A stretch of 35,415 nt of DNA from an uncultured Bacteroidota bacterium (GTDB lineage: Bacteria > Bacteroidota > Bacteroidia > Chitinophagales > Chitinophagaceae), in NCBI GenBank assembly GCA_903829015.1, contig CAIKOJ010000181.1, positions 1 through 35,415 of the forward strand. Reading direction: 5' to 3'. Both the position numbers and the translations under genes were made by a program. Below are positions 17,080 to 25,753 of this stretch, one piece after another (position 1 is the stretch's first letter; each line of letters starts with the position of its first letter). The notes beneath the pieces were generated by a model. That model did no database searches and had not been told where the DNA came from. It worked only from the letters and a program-made list of their open reading frames with translations.

Positions 17080-18969
17080 TTAGTAGTTCTTTAATCTAAG
17101 GAATTCGATTTCGTAGTCACGCTCAAACCCAAATGTAGTGGGGTGGAAAACAAAAGAAATCACATTCATACAACTCTTCAGGTCGTGCGTAAAAAAGTTC
17201 TTAAGGTCGGCATTACTGGCTGCAAATTTGTTGATAAGAACCGGCTGCAGCAAGGTTGGTAAAGTAGCCTTAAACACACGCGCTGAACCATCATCCAGAA
17301 ATAAGGTGGCACTCATATTGGGTGGCTGAAATAGATATCTACGGAGTTTACCTCTAAGGTTATAATTGAATTTCACTTTGATGTAAATCGCTTCATCGGG
17401 AGCGTATTTAATGGCGATCGTATCGTCTAGTTTCGCTTTCCTGGAACCTAGAGATTCAAATTGAGGCCATGCCTTGGTGGGGCCATTACTCTCCATTATC
17501 AGGTAGCTTTCAAATATATCATCTTTCAATTCGGTGCGGCCGTTCATGCCTACGAAGCCTGTATAATGGTAATTGAGATGCAGCGATATTTTTGATATTG
17601 ATTCATCCCAGGTGGCATATTTGTTGTCGAGGGGGAAATTCTGAATTAACACCACTTCGGGGCGTGTGGTCCGGTAAAAGAAATCTGCGTTCAGTGAATC
17701 GGCAAAACCTGAATAACCGCAGGTTTGCGGCAGCGGGCGCGGTTTGTAATTCATGTTGTAGTATTGCAACAACTCTATTTCCCATGGAATAATATCAATC
17801 GTTTTATTGCCAATCTGCTTCCGTTTTTCTTCAGTAATCAATCTGATCGGTTCGTTGGGTACAGTTCCTTTATTCAGTATTTCACTGAAATATCCTATCG
17901 GTGACAAATAGCTGAGATAGTATGCAGTTCTAAGCGCATTTCCTCTGTAGTCGTCGATCAGAAGATTGTAGCCCGAGATGCATATGCAAATTACTACTGC
18001 AACTTTTGAAACCAAAGAGTTTTGAAGCCCCAATACGAATATAAAAGCAAGCATCACAAAAGGCATTGCCGCGAAATACTCGAGATAATGATATGCATCG
18101 GCACGAGTATATGAATTTCTATATAGAACGTATGAGGTTACCACCACACATCCTATAGATATAATCTTGTTCAAAGAGATTTCCCGGTTTTTCCAAATTC
18201 TGACCAGGTACCAGCCCAACAAACCGAAAATAGTGAGCAGCAGCAGCACACCTGAAATGTATTTTGGATTGGAAAGTTTGGTTGGCCAGTAACCGGCCTC
18301 GTCATACTGGCCGGCAAGCATAATGCTGTATTGTACATATTCTACAACAGCAATATTGGTGCTGAAAATTATGGCCAGGAAAAACAAAATTGAGACAGTT
18401 AGGAAATAAAGCAACATTCTACGGTTTGTGATTGCCATCAATACGGTCAGCGCCAATAATCCTGCAATCGTTAGAATGCCGTAGTTGATTTTGATAAAAA
18501 ACAATAGTATTCCCGCTATTGCGCAATAAAGCACTTCGAAATGATTTCTGAAATTATTCAGCAAATTCAGTGCTGCGTAGATTATGAAAATTATGAACAG
18601 GCTTTGCGATAATACGCTGCTCCTAAACACAAGCATTGTAACAAGCCCAAGCAGAAACCAGCCTTTTTGAGATAGTACATATTTGTAAATAAAATAGTAG
18701 AACCCAGTAAACAAGAAGAGATCTGCAATAAGAATTGGTATGTTGCTGACATAGGTGTTGATACGTGTACTGAGGTATCCCAATGGACCATAGTTGAACA
18801 CGAAGTCCCTGCCAAATATAAGTTTATTTTTTACGGCTAAATTGAGTGCCGCCATCCATCCGCCATCCAGCGAATAGGGCAGGGATCTGTTGAAATGTAA
18901 TGGAAAGCTATAAATGGCAATAATAAAAGAAAGAATGATTATTCTGTTTCTTTCAAGGAATTGCTTCAT
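17080..18969 (-). CDS. Polytopic membrane protein, GT-C glycosyltransferase-like
   Basis: This 629-residue protein has about ten transmembrane helices between residues 10 and 350, then a soluble C-terminal part of about 250 residues that is rich in beta strands. The first extracytoplasmic loop carries SLDGGWMAALN and GRDFVFNYGPLGYL, the arrangement of GT-C-type enzymes that put acidic residues in loop 1 to bind polyprenyl-phosphate sugars. A later loop has RADAYHYLEYFAAMP. I do not recognise a named subfamily, and no glycosyltransferase activity is proven by the sequence. The gene is divergent from the 901-residue membrane protein gene, which has a related YG-containing loop, so the two probably act in the same surface-glycan process. 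Confidence 0.6.
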   Translation of the reverse strand: MKQFLERNRIIILSFIIAIYSFPLHFNRSLPYSLDGGWMAALNLAVKNKLIFGRDFVFNYGPLGYLSTRINTYVSNIPILIADLFLFTGFYYFIYKYVLSQKGWFLLGLVTMLVFRSSVLSQSLFIIFIIYAALNLLNNFRNHFEVLYCAIAGILLFFIKINYGILTIAGLLALTVLMAITNRRMLLYFLTVSILFFLAIIFSTNIAVVEYVQYSIMLAGQYDEAGYWPTKLSNPKYISGVLLLLTIFGLLGWYLVRIWKNREISLNKIISIGCVVVTSYVLYRNSYTRADAYHYLEYFAAMPFVMLAFIFVLGLQNSLVSKVAVVICICISGYNLLIDDYRGNALRTAYYLSYLSPIGYFSEILNKGTVPNEPIRLITEEKRKQIGNKTIDIIPWEIELLQYYNMNYKPRPLPQTCGYSGFADSLNADFFYRTTRPEVVLIQNFPLDNKYATWDESISKISLHLNYHYTGFVGMNGRTELKDDIFESYLIMESNGPTKAWPQFESLGSRKAKLDDTIAIKYAPDEAIYIKVKFNYNLRGKLRRYLFQPPNMSATLFLDDGSARVFKATLPTLLQPVLINKFAASNADLKNFFTHDLKSCMNVISFVFHPTTFGFERDYEIEFLRLKNY

Positions 18970-19133
18970 GCGTTGCTAACTAAGTTTTGGCAATAATAGT
19001 ACATTTTTATTAGGTAATTTTTTATTCGAAGGGACGCCATTTGGTAAACGTTGTTTCAAAAGAAATGACGTTCGAATTTTTCAATAAAATCATACTGGTT
19101 TTTCAAAAATTGGGGCTGATTTTACCTATATTG

Positions 19134-19153
19134 GGCTTCAATTTTGTGAAGCC
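19134..19153 (+). promoter_or_regulatory. Small hairpin in the leader of the membrane-enzyme operon
   Basis: GGCTTCA (19134-19140) pairs perfectly with TGAAGCC (19147-19153) across a 6-nt loop, 55 bp before the ATG at 19208. It lies in the 238-bp region between divergent genes. A role in translation or attenuation is conceivable, but only the structure is seen. Confidence 0.3.
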
Positions 19154-19207
19154 GGGTACTGCCTGTTTTTTTGCAATGCAGTTGCCCCTATTTTTAAACC
19201 TTTATTT

Positions 19208-21913
19208 ATGAGTACTGGTAGTAATAAGAATACAAAAAATACTCGAAGCCAGATTGAATCTGTTAAGCAACAAACGCCTGCCGGCAAGGTTACATTCGCT
19301 AACCCTGATCTGTTAAAAAGTGAGGCATTGGTTTGGCTGTTGAGCATATGTACATCATTGCTTATTTATCTGGTGGTAGCTTATATTATTCACAATAATT
19401 ATCATCCCAATATCGATGCTCAGAAAGAGCAAGCCAAAGATCTGCTCATACAATGGGGAGGTGTAAGACCAGAGCCTGTGGAGGCGTTGCTGACCAGGGT
19501 AGGGGTATTTGTTATAGGATTGAGTTTAATGGCTTGCTATTATTTCTTCTCAAAAATGGCCCGGATCAAGGAATTGGCACAAAGCCAGTTGTTCAGTATC
19601 ATTTCGTTTACTGTTTTTGCGGGGATCATAGGGTTGATCTATTATGACTTTGCCGCACTCAATCCATTCGGTAAAGACAACGGAGATACAATACAAAATA
19701 ACAGGGACTATGTAACGAAAACGAATTTCGACTTTTTCTTTGATGGACTTTTTGTTGGGAACAATGTATTGCTGTACTCATTTATTTTGGTACCGCTGAT
19801 CTCGCTGATCTTCTTTTTCGGGATAAGGAAATTTAACTGGGAGCGTAATAAAACGTTTAATCGCTTGATGTCGGGTGCCGGTTATTTGTTTGGCGGTGGC
19901 ATAGTGCTGGCGATAGTGGCTATGACCATGTTCCTGTTTCCGTATACATTTGAAAATAAATACGATTTTAACGCTGTTTATTATTCAGTTACACAGGTGC
20001 ACGCCGGCATGCCAATGCTTGTAGATGGATTTACTAATACCTATGGCTTGTATCCTCATTTTCTGAACCTGATCTTTAGTATTACCGGTCTTAGCGTTTT
20101 GAAATTCTCAATGGTGATGTCGCTGCTGACGGGTACCTGCTTTGCATTTAATTTTTATGTGCTAAGGGAGTTTACTTCCAATAAGCTCATTTTGCTGCTA
20201 GGTTTTCTTACAGTTATTTTCTTTCCTTACCTCGATTCGAAGCTGATCTCTGACTTTGACCCCTATTTTGCGATATTCCCAATCCGTTACCTCATACCCA
20301 GCACGCTGGCATTTTTGGTGGTGAGGTATCTAAAGAGTGGATCGAAAATTACCTACTGGCTAACAACGGTACTCATGTCGTGCTTCATTCTCTGGAATCC
20401 GGAGACGGGTCTTATAGGAATGCTATCGTGGCTGGCGTTTAACTGTTATAATGATTTTTATAGTGCCGACGGTAAAATTGCGTTTGTTAAGATTGGCTTT
20501 CATCTTGCAGCCTGCATCGGGATGGCAGTAGTTGTTGCTTATGTCTACGAGGGTCTGATATTTGCGGTTTATGGTGCTGCGCCAGATCTTTCGTTGCTGT
20601 TTGGTACAATTCTGGTTTTCGGTAAGATCGGGTTCTATTTGCTGCCTATGGCGGTAGTGCATCCGTGGAACCTGATGGTAATTGTGCTTTGTCTGGGTTT
20701 TGTTTATGCAATCAGTAAGCTTTTCAATAAAGAGCGTACTCCAAAGGCATCGTTTGTTTTCCTGATTTCGGTGATCTCGCTCGGGTTCTATTTCTATTTC
20801 CAGGGCCGCAGTCACAATATGTCTTTTTCCAGCATTGCCGGATTCAGCATTATGCTCCTTATCATTATGGGCGATTCGCTTTGGGAGAACATTAAGGATA
20901 AGAACGTACCTGCATTAGATTTTCTATTCGCTATTTTCCTGTTTAGTGTTTCGTTTTCGTTTTTTGAGATACTCTCCAATGTGCCACAGATCAGAGAGAT
21001 GGTTTCGCAGGAGGAGAATATCAGTAAGCAAGCTGACGACCAAAAACGGACAGAAAGCAATATTGAGTTTATAAAGAAGAACACAAAAGAGCATGAGAAA
21101 ATATTCATGTTCTCAGCTATTCACTACCAGGGGCTTTACTTCGATGGAACCAAGAGAGTCTCTGCGTTCAACCCCGGGATCATGGATATGTTCATGAATA
21201 CCGACCTGGACAAAATGTCGAAAAAAATAACTGAGTCTGATACCAAAGTATTTATTGAGCCGGAAGAAATGAAGTTCTTTTATATGGAAAAGCCTTATGC
21301 TGCAGTTGCTGCCAGCTATGAGGCGGCAGCTTTCAATAACAATATGGCGATGCTGGTAAAGCGCAAAACCAAAGTGCCGGCAAAAACGTTTTTTGATAAG
21401 CGTGAAGGTCTGCTGATAGACCGTAAATACACCGATGAGCCGGCTGGGATACTGGCAAGGCAAAAGGATGATACAGGCGTTGTGTTGCTGAATAATGGCA
21501 CGTCATTTTCCTTTGAAGCACTTTTCTTTACTAAGGAACAGTTGTTTCCTTTTGGAACGGTGATGGGCAATATGGATGATACCAGTGGATTTATCATTGC
21601 AAATATGGTGCACACACCTAACTATTTTTTTGGAATCAACGGGAAGGGCGTAGGTGTTTCGGTTCCAAAAGATGCCTGGGTATATTGTGCGGTTAATGTG
21701 CTGCCTGACCATGCCGAGGTTTATGTGAATGGCAACCTAGCGGGGAATGTGCCATTGGCGCGACCATATGTGCTGTCGCCACGGAAATTTTGTGTTGGCA
21801 ACCTTGGATTTATGAGATATTTTGTTGGCGCTATTGCTGAGGTTGCTGTACATAGCAAACCTCTTGACAAGAGCGCGATAGCAGCTACGTGGCAGGAAAT
21901 TGCAGGAATGTGA
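19208..21913 (+). CDS. Polytopic GT-C-like membrane protein with C-terminal LamG-like domain
   Basis: The 901-residue protein has a hydrophilic, Ser/Thr/Lys-rich N-terminus (1-35), roughly 12-14 transmembrane helices (about 38-600), a mixed soluble segment (about 605-750) and a C-terminal concanavalin/LamG-like sandwich (about 755-901). The sandwich shows SFSFEALFFTKEQLFPFGTV, DAWVYCAVNVLPDHAEVYVNG and GAIAEVAVHSKPLDKSA, the usual last strands of LamG modules. Loop motifs (DGFTNTYGLYPHFL near residue 280, GRSHNMSFSSIAGFS later) mirror those of the divergent 629-residue protein, which suggests one family. A GT-C-like enzyme carrying a carbohydrate-binding type module would fit glycan transfer or polymerisation outside the inner membrane. 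That is inference. It is followed after 41 bp by the YfhO-family gene, probably as one operon. Confidence 0.6.
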   Translation: MSTGSNKNTKNTRSQIESVKQQTPAGKVTFANPDLLKSEALVWLLSICTSLLIYLVVAYIIHNNYHPNIDAQKEQAKDLLIQWGGVRPEPVEALLTRVGVFVIGLSLMACYYFFSKMARIKELAQSQLFSIISFTVFAGIIGLIYYDFAALNPFGKDNGDTIQNNRDYVTKTNFDFFFDGLFVGNNVLLYSFILVPLISLIFFFGIRKFNWERNKTFNRLMSGAGYLFGGGIVLAIVAMTMFLFPYTFENKYDFNAVYYSVTQVHAGMPMLVDGFTNTYGLYPHFLNLIFSITGLSVLKFSMVMSLLTGTCFAFNFYVLREFTSNKLILLLGFLTVIFFPYLDSKLISDFDPYFAIFPIRYLIPSTLAFLVVRYLKSGSKITYWLTTVLMSCFILWNPETGLIGMLSWLAFNCYNDFYSADGKIAFVKIGFHLAACIGMAVVVAYVYEGLIFAVYGAAPDLSLLFGTILVFGKIGFYLLPMAVVHPWNLMVIVLCLGFVYAISKLFNKERTPKASFVFLISVISLGFYFYFQGRSHNMSFSSIAGFSIMLLIIMGDSLWENIKDKNVPALDFLFAIFLFSVSFSFFEILSNVPQIREMVSQEENISKQADDQKRTESNIEFIKKNTKEHEKIFMFSAIHYQGLYFDGTKRVSAFNPGIMDMFMNTDLDKMSKKITESDTKVFIEPEEMKFFYMEKPYAAVAASYEAAAFNNNMAMLVKRKTKVPAKTFFDKREGLLIDRKYTDEPAGILARQKDDTGVVLLNNGTSFSFEALFFTKEQLFPFGTVMGNMDDTSGFIIANMVHTPNYFFGINGKGVGVSVPKDAWVYCAVNVLPDHAEVYVNGNLAGNVPLARPYVLSPRKFCVGNLGFMRYFVGAIAEVAVHSKPLDKSAIAATWQEIAGM

Positions 21914-21954
21914 TCATTAATTTTAATTCATTAGTTAGATTGTAAAAGCAGTTT

Positions 21955-24432
21955 ATGAGTAAAAAAGTTAAAGCTGAAGTAAAAAGTACAACACCGAAGA
22001 ACACTGCGTCACAGGCACCAGCTGCCGGTGCTCAGGTTGTTGTACCTGATGGTAGCTCTATTGCGACAAAAATTCAAGGTAAAGAAATGTACCTGTTTCT
22101 TGGTGCCTTGTTCCTGACATGCATATTTGTGTTTCGTGATTTTCTCACTTTTGAGAAAGTGTATCTGTTTAAAGATATTGGCAGTGACTCGCTGAATATA
22201 TATCTGCCCTGGCTCACTCAACTGAGCGAGGCTATGAAGGATGGTGTTCCGACCTGGTCGTTCTCACAGGGTCTCGGGCAAAATGTGTTTCCGCTGTGGC
22301 TGGGCGATTTCTTTGCTGACTTTATAATGCTGTTTGGGAAAGAAAGGATTCCGTATTTACTTGCTTATGCAGAGGTGGCTAAAGTAATCCTTTGCGGTGT
22401 TGTGTTTTATAAATACCTCACTGAGTTAAAGCTAAATAAGTTGACCGTAGGAATTGTGGCTTATCTATTCGCGTTTAGTGGATTTGTGATAATGGGTTCC
22501 AGTTGGTTTATTTATACAGATGAGGCGCTTTATGTTGCTGTAATTCTCTTCGGCTTTGAGCGCTGGTTGAATCATGGCAAAATATTCTGGTTTGTATTTG
22601 GTGTTACGATTCTCAGTTTCTTGCAGCCATTCCTATTATTCCCACACGCTATTTTTCTGAGTTTGTATATACCTGTCAGGTACAACGATGTCAGGCCGGG
22701 ATCGTGGAGTAAGTTTCCTGTATTTATTCTTAAAATCGTTGGTATAGGAGCAGTAGGGGTTGCTATTAGTGCCTACCAGTTGCTGCCAGATCTGCTACAG
22801 TATATAGAAAGTCCGAGGGTGGGGGGCGAAGCGAGGTTAATTGAGAAACTGAAGGCCCAGCCGATCTTTGGAGTTGCTGATGAATTCCTCAGATTTACGA
22901 CGACATTCAGGGCTTTCGGTAGCGATATGCTGGGAACGGGAAGCGCCTTTCAGGGATGGCAAAACTACCTGGAGGCACCATTGTTTTACTGCGGAATACT
23001 TTGTCTGGTAGTGCTTCCGCAAATGTTTGCCGGTCTGAACAAGCAGCAACGCATCGCCTACGGTATTTTCGGAGGTGTTTTCCTTTTGCCCGTGTTCTTT
23101 CCATTTTTCAGGTATTCTTTCTGGGCGTATACAGGTGATTATTTTCGGACATTCTCGTTGGTATTCACTTTGCTGCTGCTGATCTTTACGGCTAAAGCAC
23201 TGGATCATGTTATTACTTCAGGTAAGGTCAATAAAATAGTACTGGGGGTTACTGCTGCATTCCTGATGATGCTGTTATTTACGCCAAATGATCAGTTCGC
23301 GCCTGCTATCAATACCGGCCTTCGCTCTTTTGCAGCATTGCTTATTTTGGTATACGGCGGCTTGCTGATTGGCCTTACCACGCAAGGCAATTCAAAGAGA
23401 TACTCAATAATAGCATTGTGCTGTGTGGTGTTTTTTGAGATGTTCTATTTCTCATCGCAGACAGTGAACGAGCGGGATGCTATGACTGGAGCTGAGCTAA
23501 AGGATAAAGTTGGTTTTAACGACTATACGGTAGAGGCGGTGAAATACCTGAAGGATAAGGATAAGAGTTTTTACAGGCTGAACAAAGACTACAGTTCGGG
23601 GTTGGCTATTCATCAAAGTATCAACGATGCCAAAGTACAGGGGTATTACGGATCGGCTTCTTACCATTCGTTTAATCAGAAGAACTACATCAAGTTTCTG
23701 GGCGCGGTGAATGTGCTGGACCCTAAAGATGAGAATGCAACTCGCTGGGCGATGGGTGTTAACACGAGGCCATTGCTGTTCTCACTGATGGGAGGAAAGT
23801 ACTGGCTGATCAGAAGGCGTGAAACGCAGCCGGGTAATTTTGGATATGACTCCGTAGCGAAATTTGGCAATGTAGCGGTGTACCAGAACAGGTATGCCTA
23901 TCCGTTTGGATTTGCATATGACACGGTTCTGGACGAGCAATCATTCAGTAAACTAAGCATTTTCCGTAAAGACCTGTACCTGCTTCGCGGCTGTGTGGTT
24001 GCTAATGACGATGCAGATATGATGAGTGCCGGGAAACAATTTAACCTGGCCGATACAGCGACGGGCTTCTCGATGGAGGAATATGGCAAGTATGCTGATC
24101 TGGCAAGGAAAAAGAGCTTTACAATGACTCAGTTCAAAGAGAGTGATATTGCCGGAACGATTACGCTGGATAATCCGGGTGTATTGTTCTTCTCCATTCC
24201 TTACGACGAAGGGTGGAAGGCATATGTGAATGGCAAAGAAGCTAAAATAAGCAAGGTGAACTTCGGGTTCATTGGTCTGAAAATGGGTGCAGGTAAGAGC
24301 GAAGTGAAGCTACAGTTTGAGCCAAGGCTGATGAAAAAGGGAGCGATGATATCGCTTGCAGGTCTTGCAATATTTGGCGTTCTTATATTCCTGAATTTAA
24401 AGAAGAAAAGTGTGGATGCCGAGGTGGCATAA
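21955..24432 (+). CDS. YfhO-family membrane protein (putative glycosyltransferase)
   Basis: The 825-residue protein fits the bacterial YfhO family, GT-C-fold membrane proteins; in Firmicutes members glycosylate lipoteichoic acid. After a disordered N-terminus (1-42) come about 12-14 helices. Loop 1 has the family pattern: FKDIGSDSLNIYLPW, then PTWSFSQGLGQNVFP. The C-terminal 200 residues end with the typical YfhO beta unit VLFFSIPYDEGWKAYVNGKE, then a last helix and a Lys-rich tail. The start ATG at 21955 is 41 bp after the stop of the 901-residue protein. Its N-terminus (Lys/Thr/Pro/Ala-rich) resembles that of its neighbour in character. The substrate in Bacteroidota is not known to me; the nearby UDP-xylose pathway is a hint only. 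Confidence 0.82.
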   Translation: MSKKVKAEVKSTTPKNTASQAPAAGAQVVVPDGSSIATKIQGKEMYLFLGALFLTCIFVFRDFLTFEKVYLFKDIGSDSLNIYLPWLTQLSEAMKDGVPTWSFSQGLGQNVFPLWLGDFFADFIMLFGKERIPYLLAYAEVAKVILCGVVFYKYLTELKLNKLTVGIVAYLFAFSGFVIMGSSWFIYTDEALYVAVILFGFERWLNHGKIFWFVFGVTILSFLQPFLLFPHAIFLSLYIPVRYNDVRPGSWSKFPVFILKIVGIGAVGVAISAYQLLPDLLQYIESPRVGGEARLIEKLKAQPIFGVADEFLRFTTTFRAFGSDMLGTGSAFQGWQNYLEAPLFYCGILCLVVLPQMFAGLNKQQRIAYGIFGGVFLLPVFFPFFRYSFWAYTGDYFRTFSLVFTLLLLIFTAKALDHVITSGKVNKIVLGVTAAFLMMLLFTPNDQFAPAINTGLRSFAALLILVYGGLLIGLTTQGNSKRYSIIALCCVVFFEMFYFSSQTVNERDAMTGAELKDKVGFNDYTVEAVKYLKDKDKSFYRLNKDYSSGLAIHQSINDAKVQGYYGSASYHSFNQKNYIKFLGAVNVLDPKDENATRWAMGVNTRPLLFSLMGGKYWLIRRRETQPGNFGYDSVAKFGNVAVYQNRYAYPFGFAYDTVLDEQSFSKLSIFRKDLYLLRGCVVANDDADMMSAGKQFNLADTATGFSMEEYGKYADLARKKSFTMTQFKESDIAGTITLDNPGVLFFSIPYDEGWKAYVNGKEAKISKVNFGFIGLKMGAGKSEVKLQFEPRLMKKGAMISLAGLAIFGVLIFLNLKKKSVDAEVA

Positions 24433-24469
24433 CGAAATGATTGATGCGATATTGAACCATCAATTTCAA

Positions 24470-24702
24470 AAAAAACAGGGGCGCTAAAAAATGAGGGCAC
24501 TGAAAAAGTCCCCTTAAAAATAAAAGACAGAAAAGGGAGCTCATTATTTTCAAATAAAGGCTCTGAGAATTGATTATACAGAACTTTAGCAAACCCAAAA
24601 TTATATACCGCAATGACAAAGGGACTAATCGCAATCACGATTAGTCCCTTTTTATAAGGAGGACTTTTTCAGTGCCCTCGCTAAAAAATGCCCCTGTTTT
24701 TT
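24470..24702. repeat. 233-bp inverted-repeat element with central hairpin
   Basis: Two arms of about 47 bp (24470-24516 and 24655-24702) are near-perfect reverse complements: AAAAAACAGGGGC pairs with GCCCCTGTTTTTT over 13 bp, and AGGGCACTGAAAAAGTCC with GGACTTTTTCAGTGCCCT over 18 bp, plus CCTTA. Between the two paired blocks each arm has an 11-base core that is not complementary but the same in direct orientation (GCTAAAAAAT at 24483-24492 and 24680-24689). The 138-bp interior ends in a separate 14-bp perfect hairpin. No coding frame is credible. The element sits between the convergent YfhO and UDP-glucuronate decarboxylase genes. It may be a non-autonomous mobile repeat or an unusually long bidirectional terminator. 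Confidence 0.75.
24618..24653 (+). terminator. Strong hairpin with T-run inside the inverted-repeat element
   Basis: AAAGGGACTAATCG (24618-24631) and CGATTAGTCCCTTT (24638-24651) form a 14-bp perfect stem with loop CAATCA; the T tract runs to 24653. It could end transcripts of the YfhO operon, and with its A-run on the left also the opposite ones. It is 186 bp after the YfhO stop. Confidence 0.75.
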
Positions 24703-24757
24703 GCTTTTAATTTGAATAAGACAAGTTCTAAACCAATCTCAGGAAATAGAATGCCTG

Positions 24758-25693
24758 CTATATATGCTCCTTAAAATAAGCTAAAGTGCGTTTCAACCCT
24801 TCGTGGCGGTCAATCTTTGGTTCCCAGCCGAGTATGTTTTGTGCCTTGGTTATGTTGGGTTGCCTTTGCTTTGGGTCATCCTGTGGCAGTGGTTCAAATA
24901 CGATCTTAGATTTAGAACCGGTCAGTTTCAGCACTTCCTCAGCAAATTGGAGCAAGGTGATTTCTGATGGATTGCCAATATTCACAGGTCTGCTGTAATC
25001 GCTCAGCAACAAGCGGTATATGCCTTCTACCAGATCATCTACATAGCAGAATGAGCGGGTTTGAGATCCGTCGCCATAAACAGTTACGTCTTCCCCTCTC
25101 AACGCCTGGCTTAAAAATGTAGGCAGCGCACGGCCGTCATCGAGCCTCATGCGCGGACCATAGGTGTTGAATATCCTGATGATCCTTGTTTCTAACTGAT
25201 GAAAGGTGTGGTAAGCCATTGTAATGCTCTCCATAAACCTCTTGGCTTCGTCATATACACCACGCGGACCAACAGGGTTTACATTGCCCCAGTATTCCTC
25301 GGTTTGCGGATGCTCCAACGGATCGCCGTATACTTCTGATGTAGACGCAACTAGTATTCTTGACCCTTTAGATTTTGCAAGCCCCAGCAAGTTGTGTGTA
25401 CCCAGCGCACCAACCTTTAGGGTCTGGATGGGCATACGCAAATAATCAATCGGGCTGGCCGGAGATGCAAAGTGCAGAATGTAATCAATAGGACCCGGCA
25501 CATGCACAAACTTCGTCACATCGTGATGAAAGAAGCTAAATTCCTTGAGCGGGAAAAGGTGTTCTATGTTCTTAATGTTCCCGGTCAGCAGATTATCCAT
25601 GCCTATCACCTCGTAACCCTCCTTAATAAACCTGTCGCAAAGATGCGATCCCAGAAAACCCGCCGCACCCGTAATCAATATTCGTTTTGCCAT
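24758..25693 (-). CDS. uxs: UDP-glucuronate decarboxylase (UDP-xylose synthase)
   Basis: The 311-residue extended SDR enzyme converts UDP-glucuronate to UDP-xylose and CO2 using tightly bound NAD+. The Rossmann motif is GAAGFLG (9-15). The catalytic set is Ser119-Glu120 in STSEVYGDP, Tyr147 and Lys151 in YDEAK. The stretch [21 protein letters not shown] is the hallmark of UXS enzymes, which distinguishes them from 4-epimerases and dTDP-glucose dehydratases. Next come [16 protein letters not shown] and the substrate-binding [17 protein letters not shown]. The family more often has YDEGK; the Ala here is minor. Length is typical. The gene lies 60 bp downstream of UDP-glucose dehydrogenase on the same strand, so the pair makes UDP-xylose from UDP-glucose in two steps. 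Confidence 0.94.
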   Translation of the reverse strand: MAKRILITGAAGFLGSHLCDRFIKEGYEVIGMDNLLTGNIKNIEHLFPLKEFSFFHHDVTKFVHVPGPIDYILHFASPASPIDYLRMPIQTLKVGALGTHNLLGLAKSKGSRILVASTSEVYGDPLEHPQTEEYWGNVNPVGPRGVYDEAKRFMESITMAYHTFHQLETRIIRIFNTYGPRMRLDDGRALPTFLSQALRGEDVTVYGDGSQTRSFCYVDDLVEGIYRLLLSDYSRPVNIGNPSEITLLQFAEEVLKLTGSKSKIVFEPLPQDDPKQRQPNITKAQNILGWEPKIDRHEGLKRTLAYFKEHI

Positions 25694-25753
25694 ATCATTT
25701 TTATAATTGGCCTGCTAAAAAACAAGCCGATGAATGAAATATTTTTACTGCTG

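Noticed and set aside
24201-24638. 145-codon minus-strand frame over the end of YfhO and the inverted repeat
   Set aside because: It is antisense to a clear gene, with a Phe/Ser-rich shadow composition, and crosses the repeat arm.
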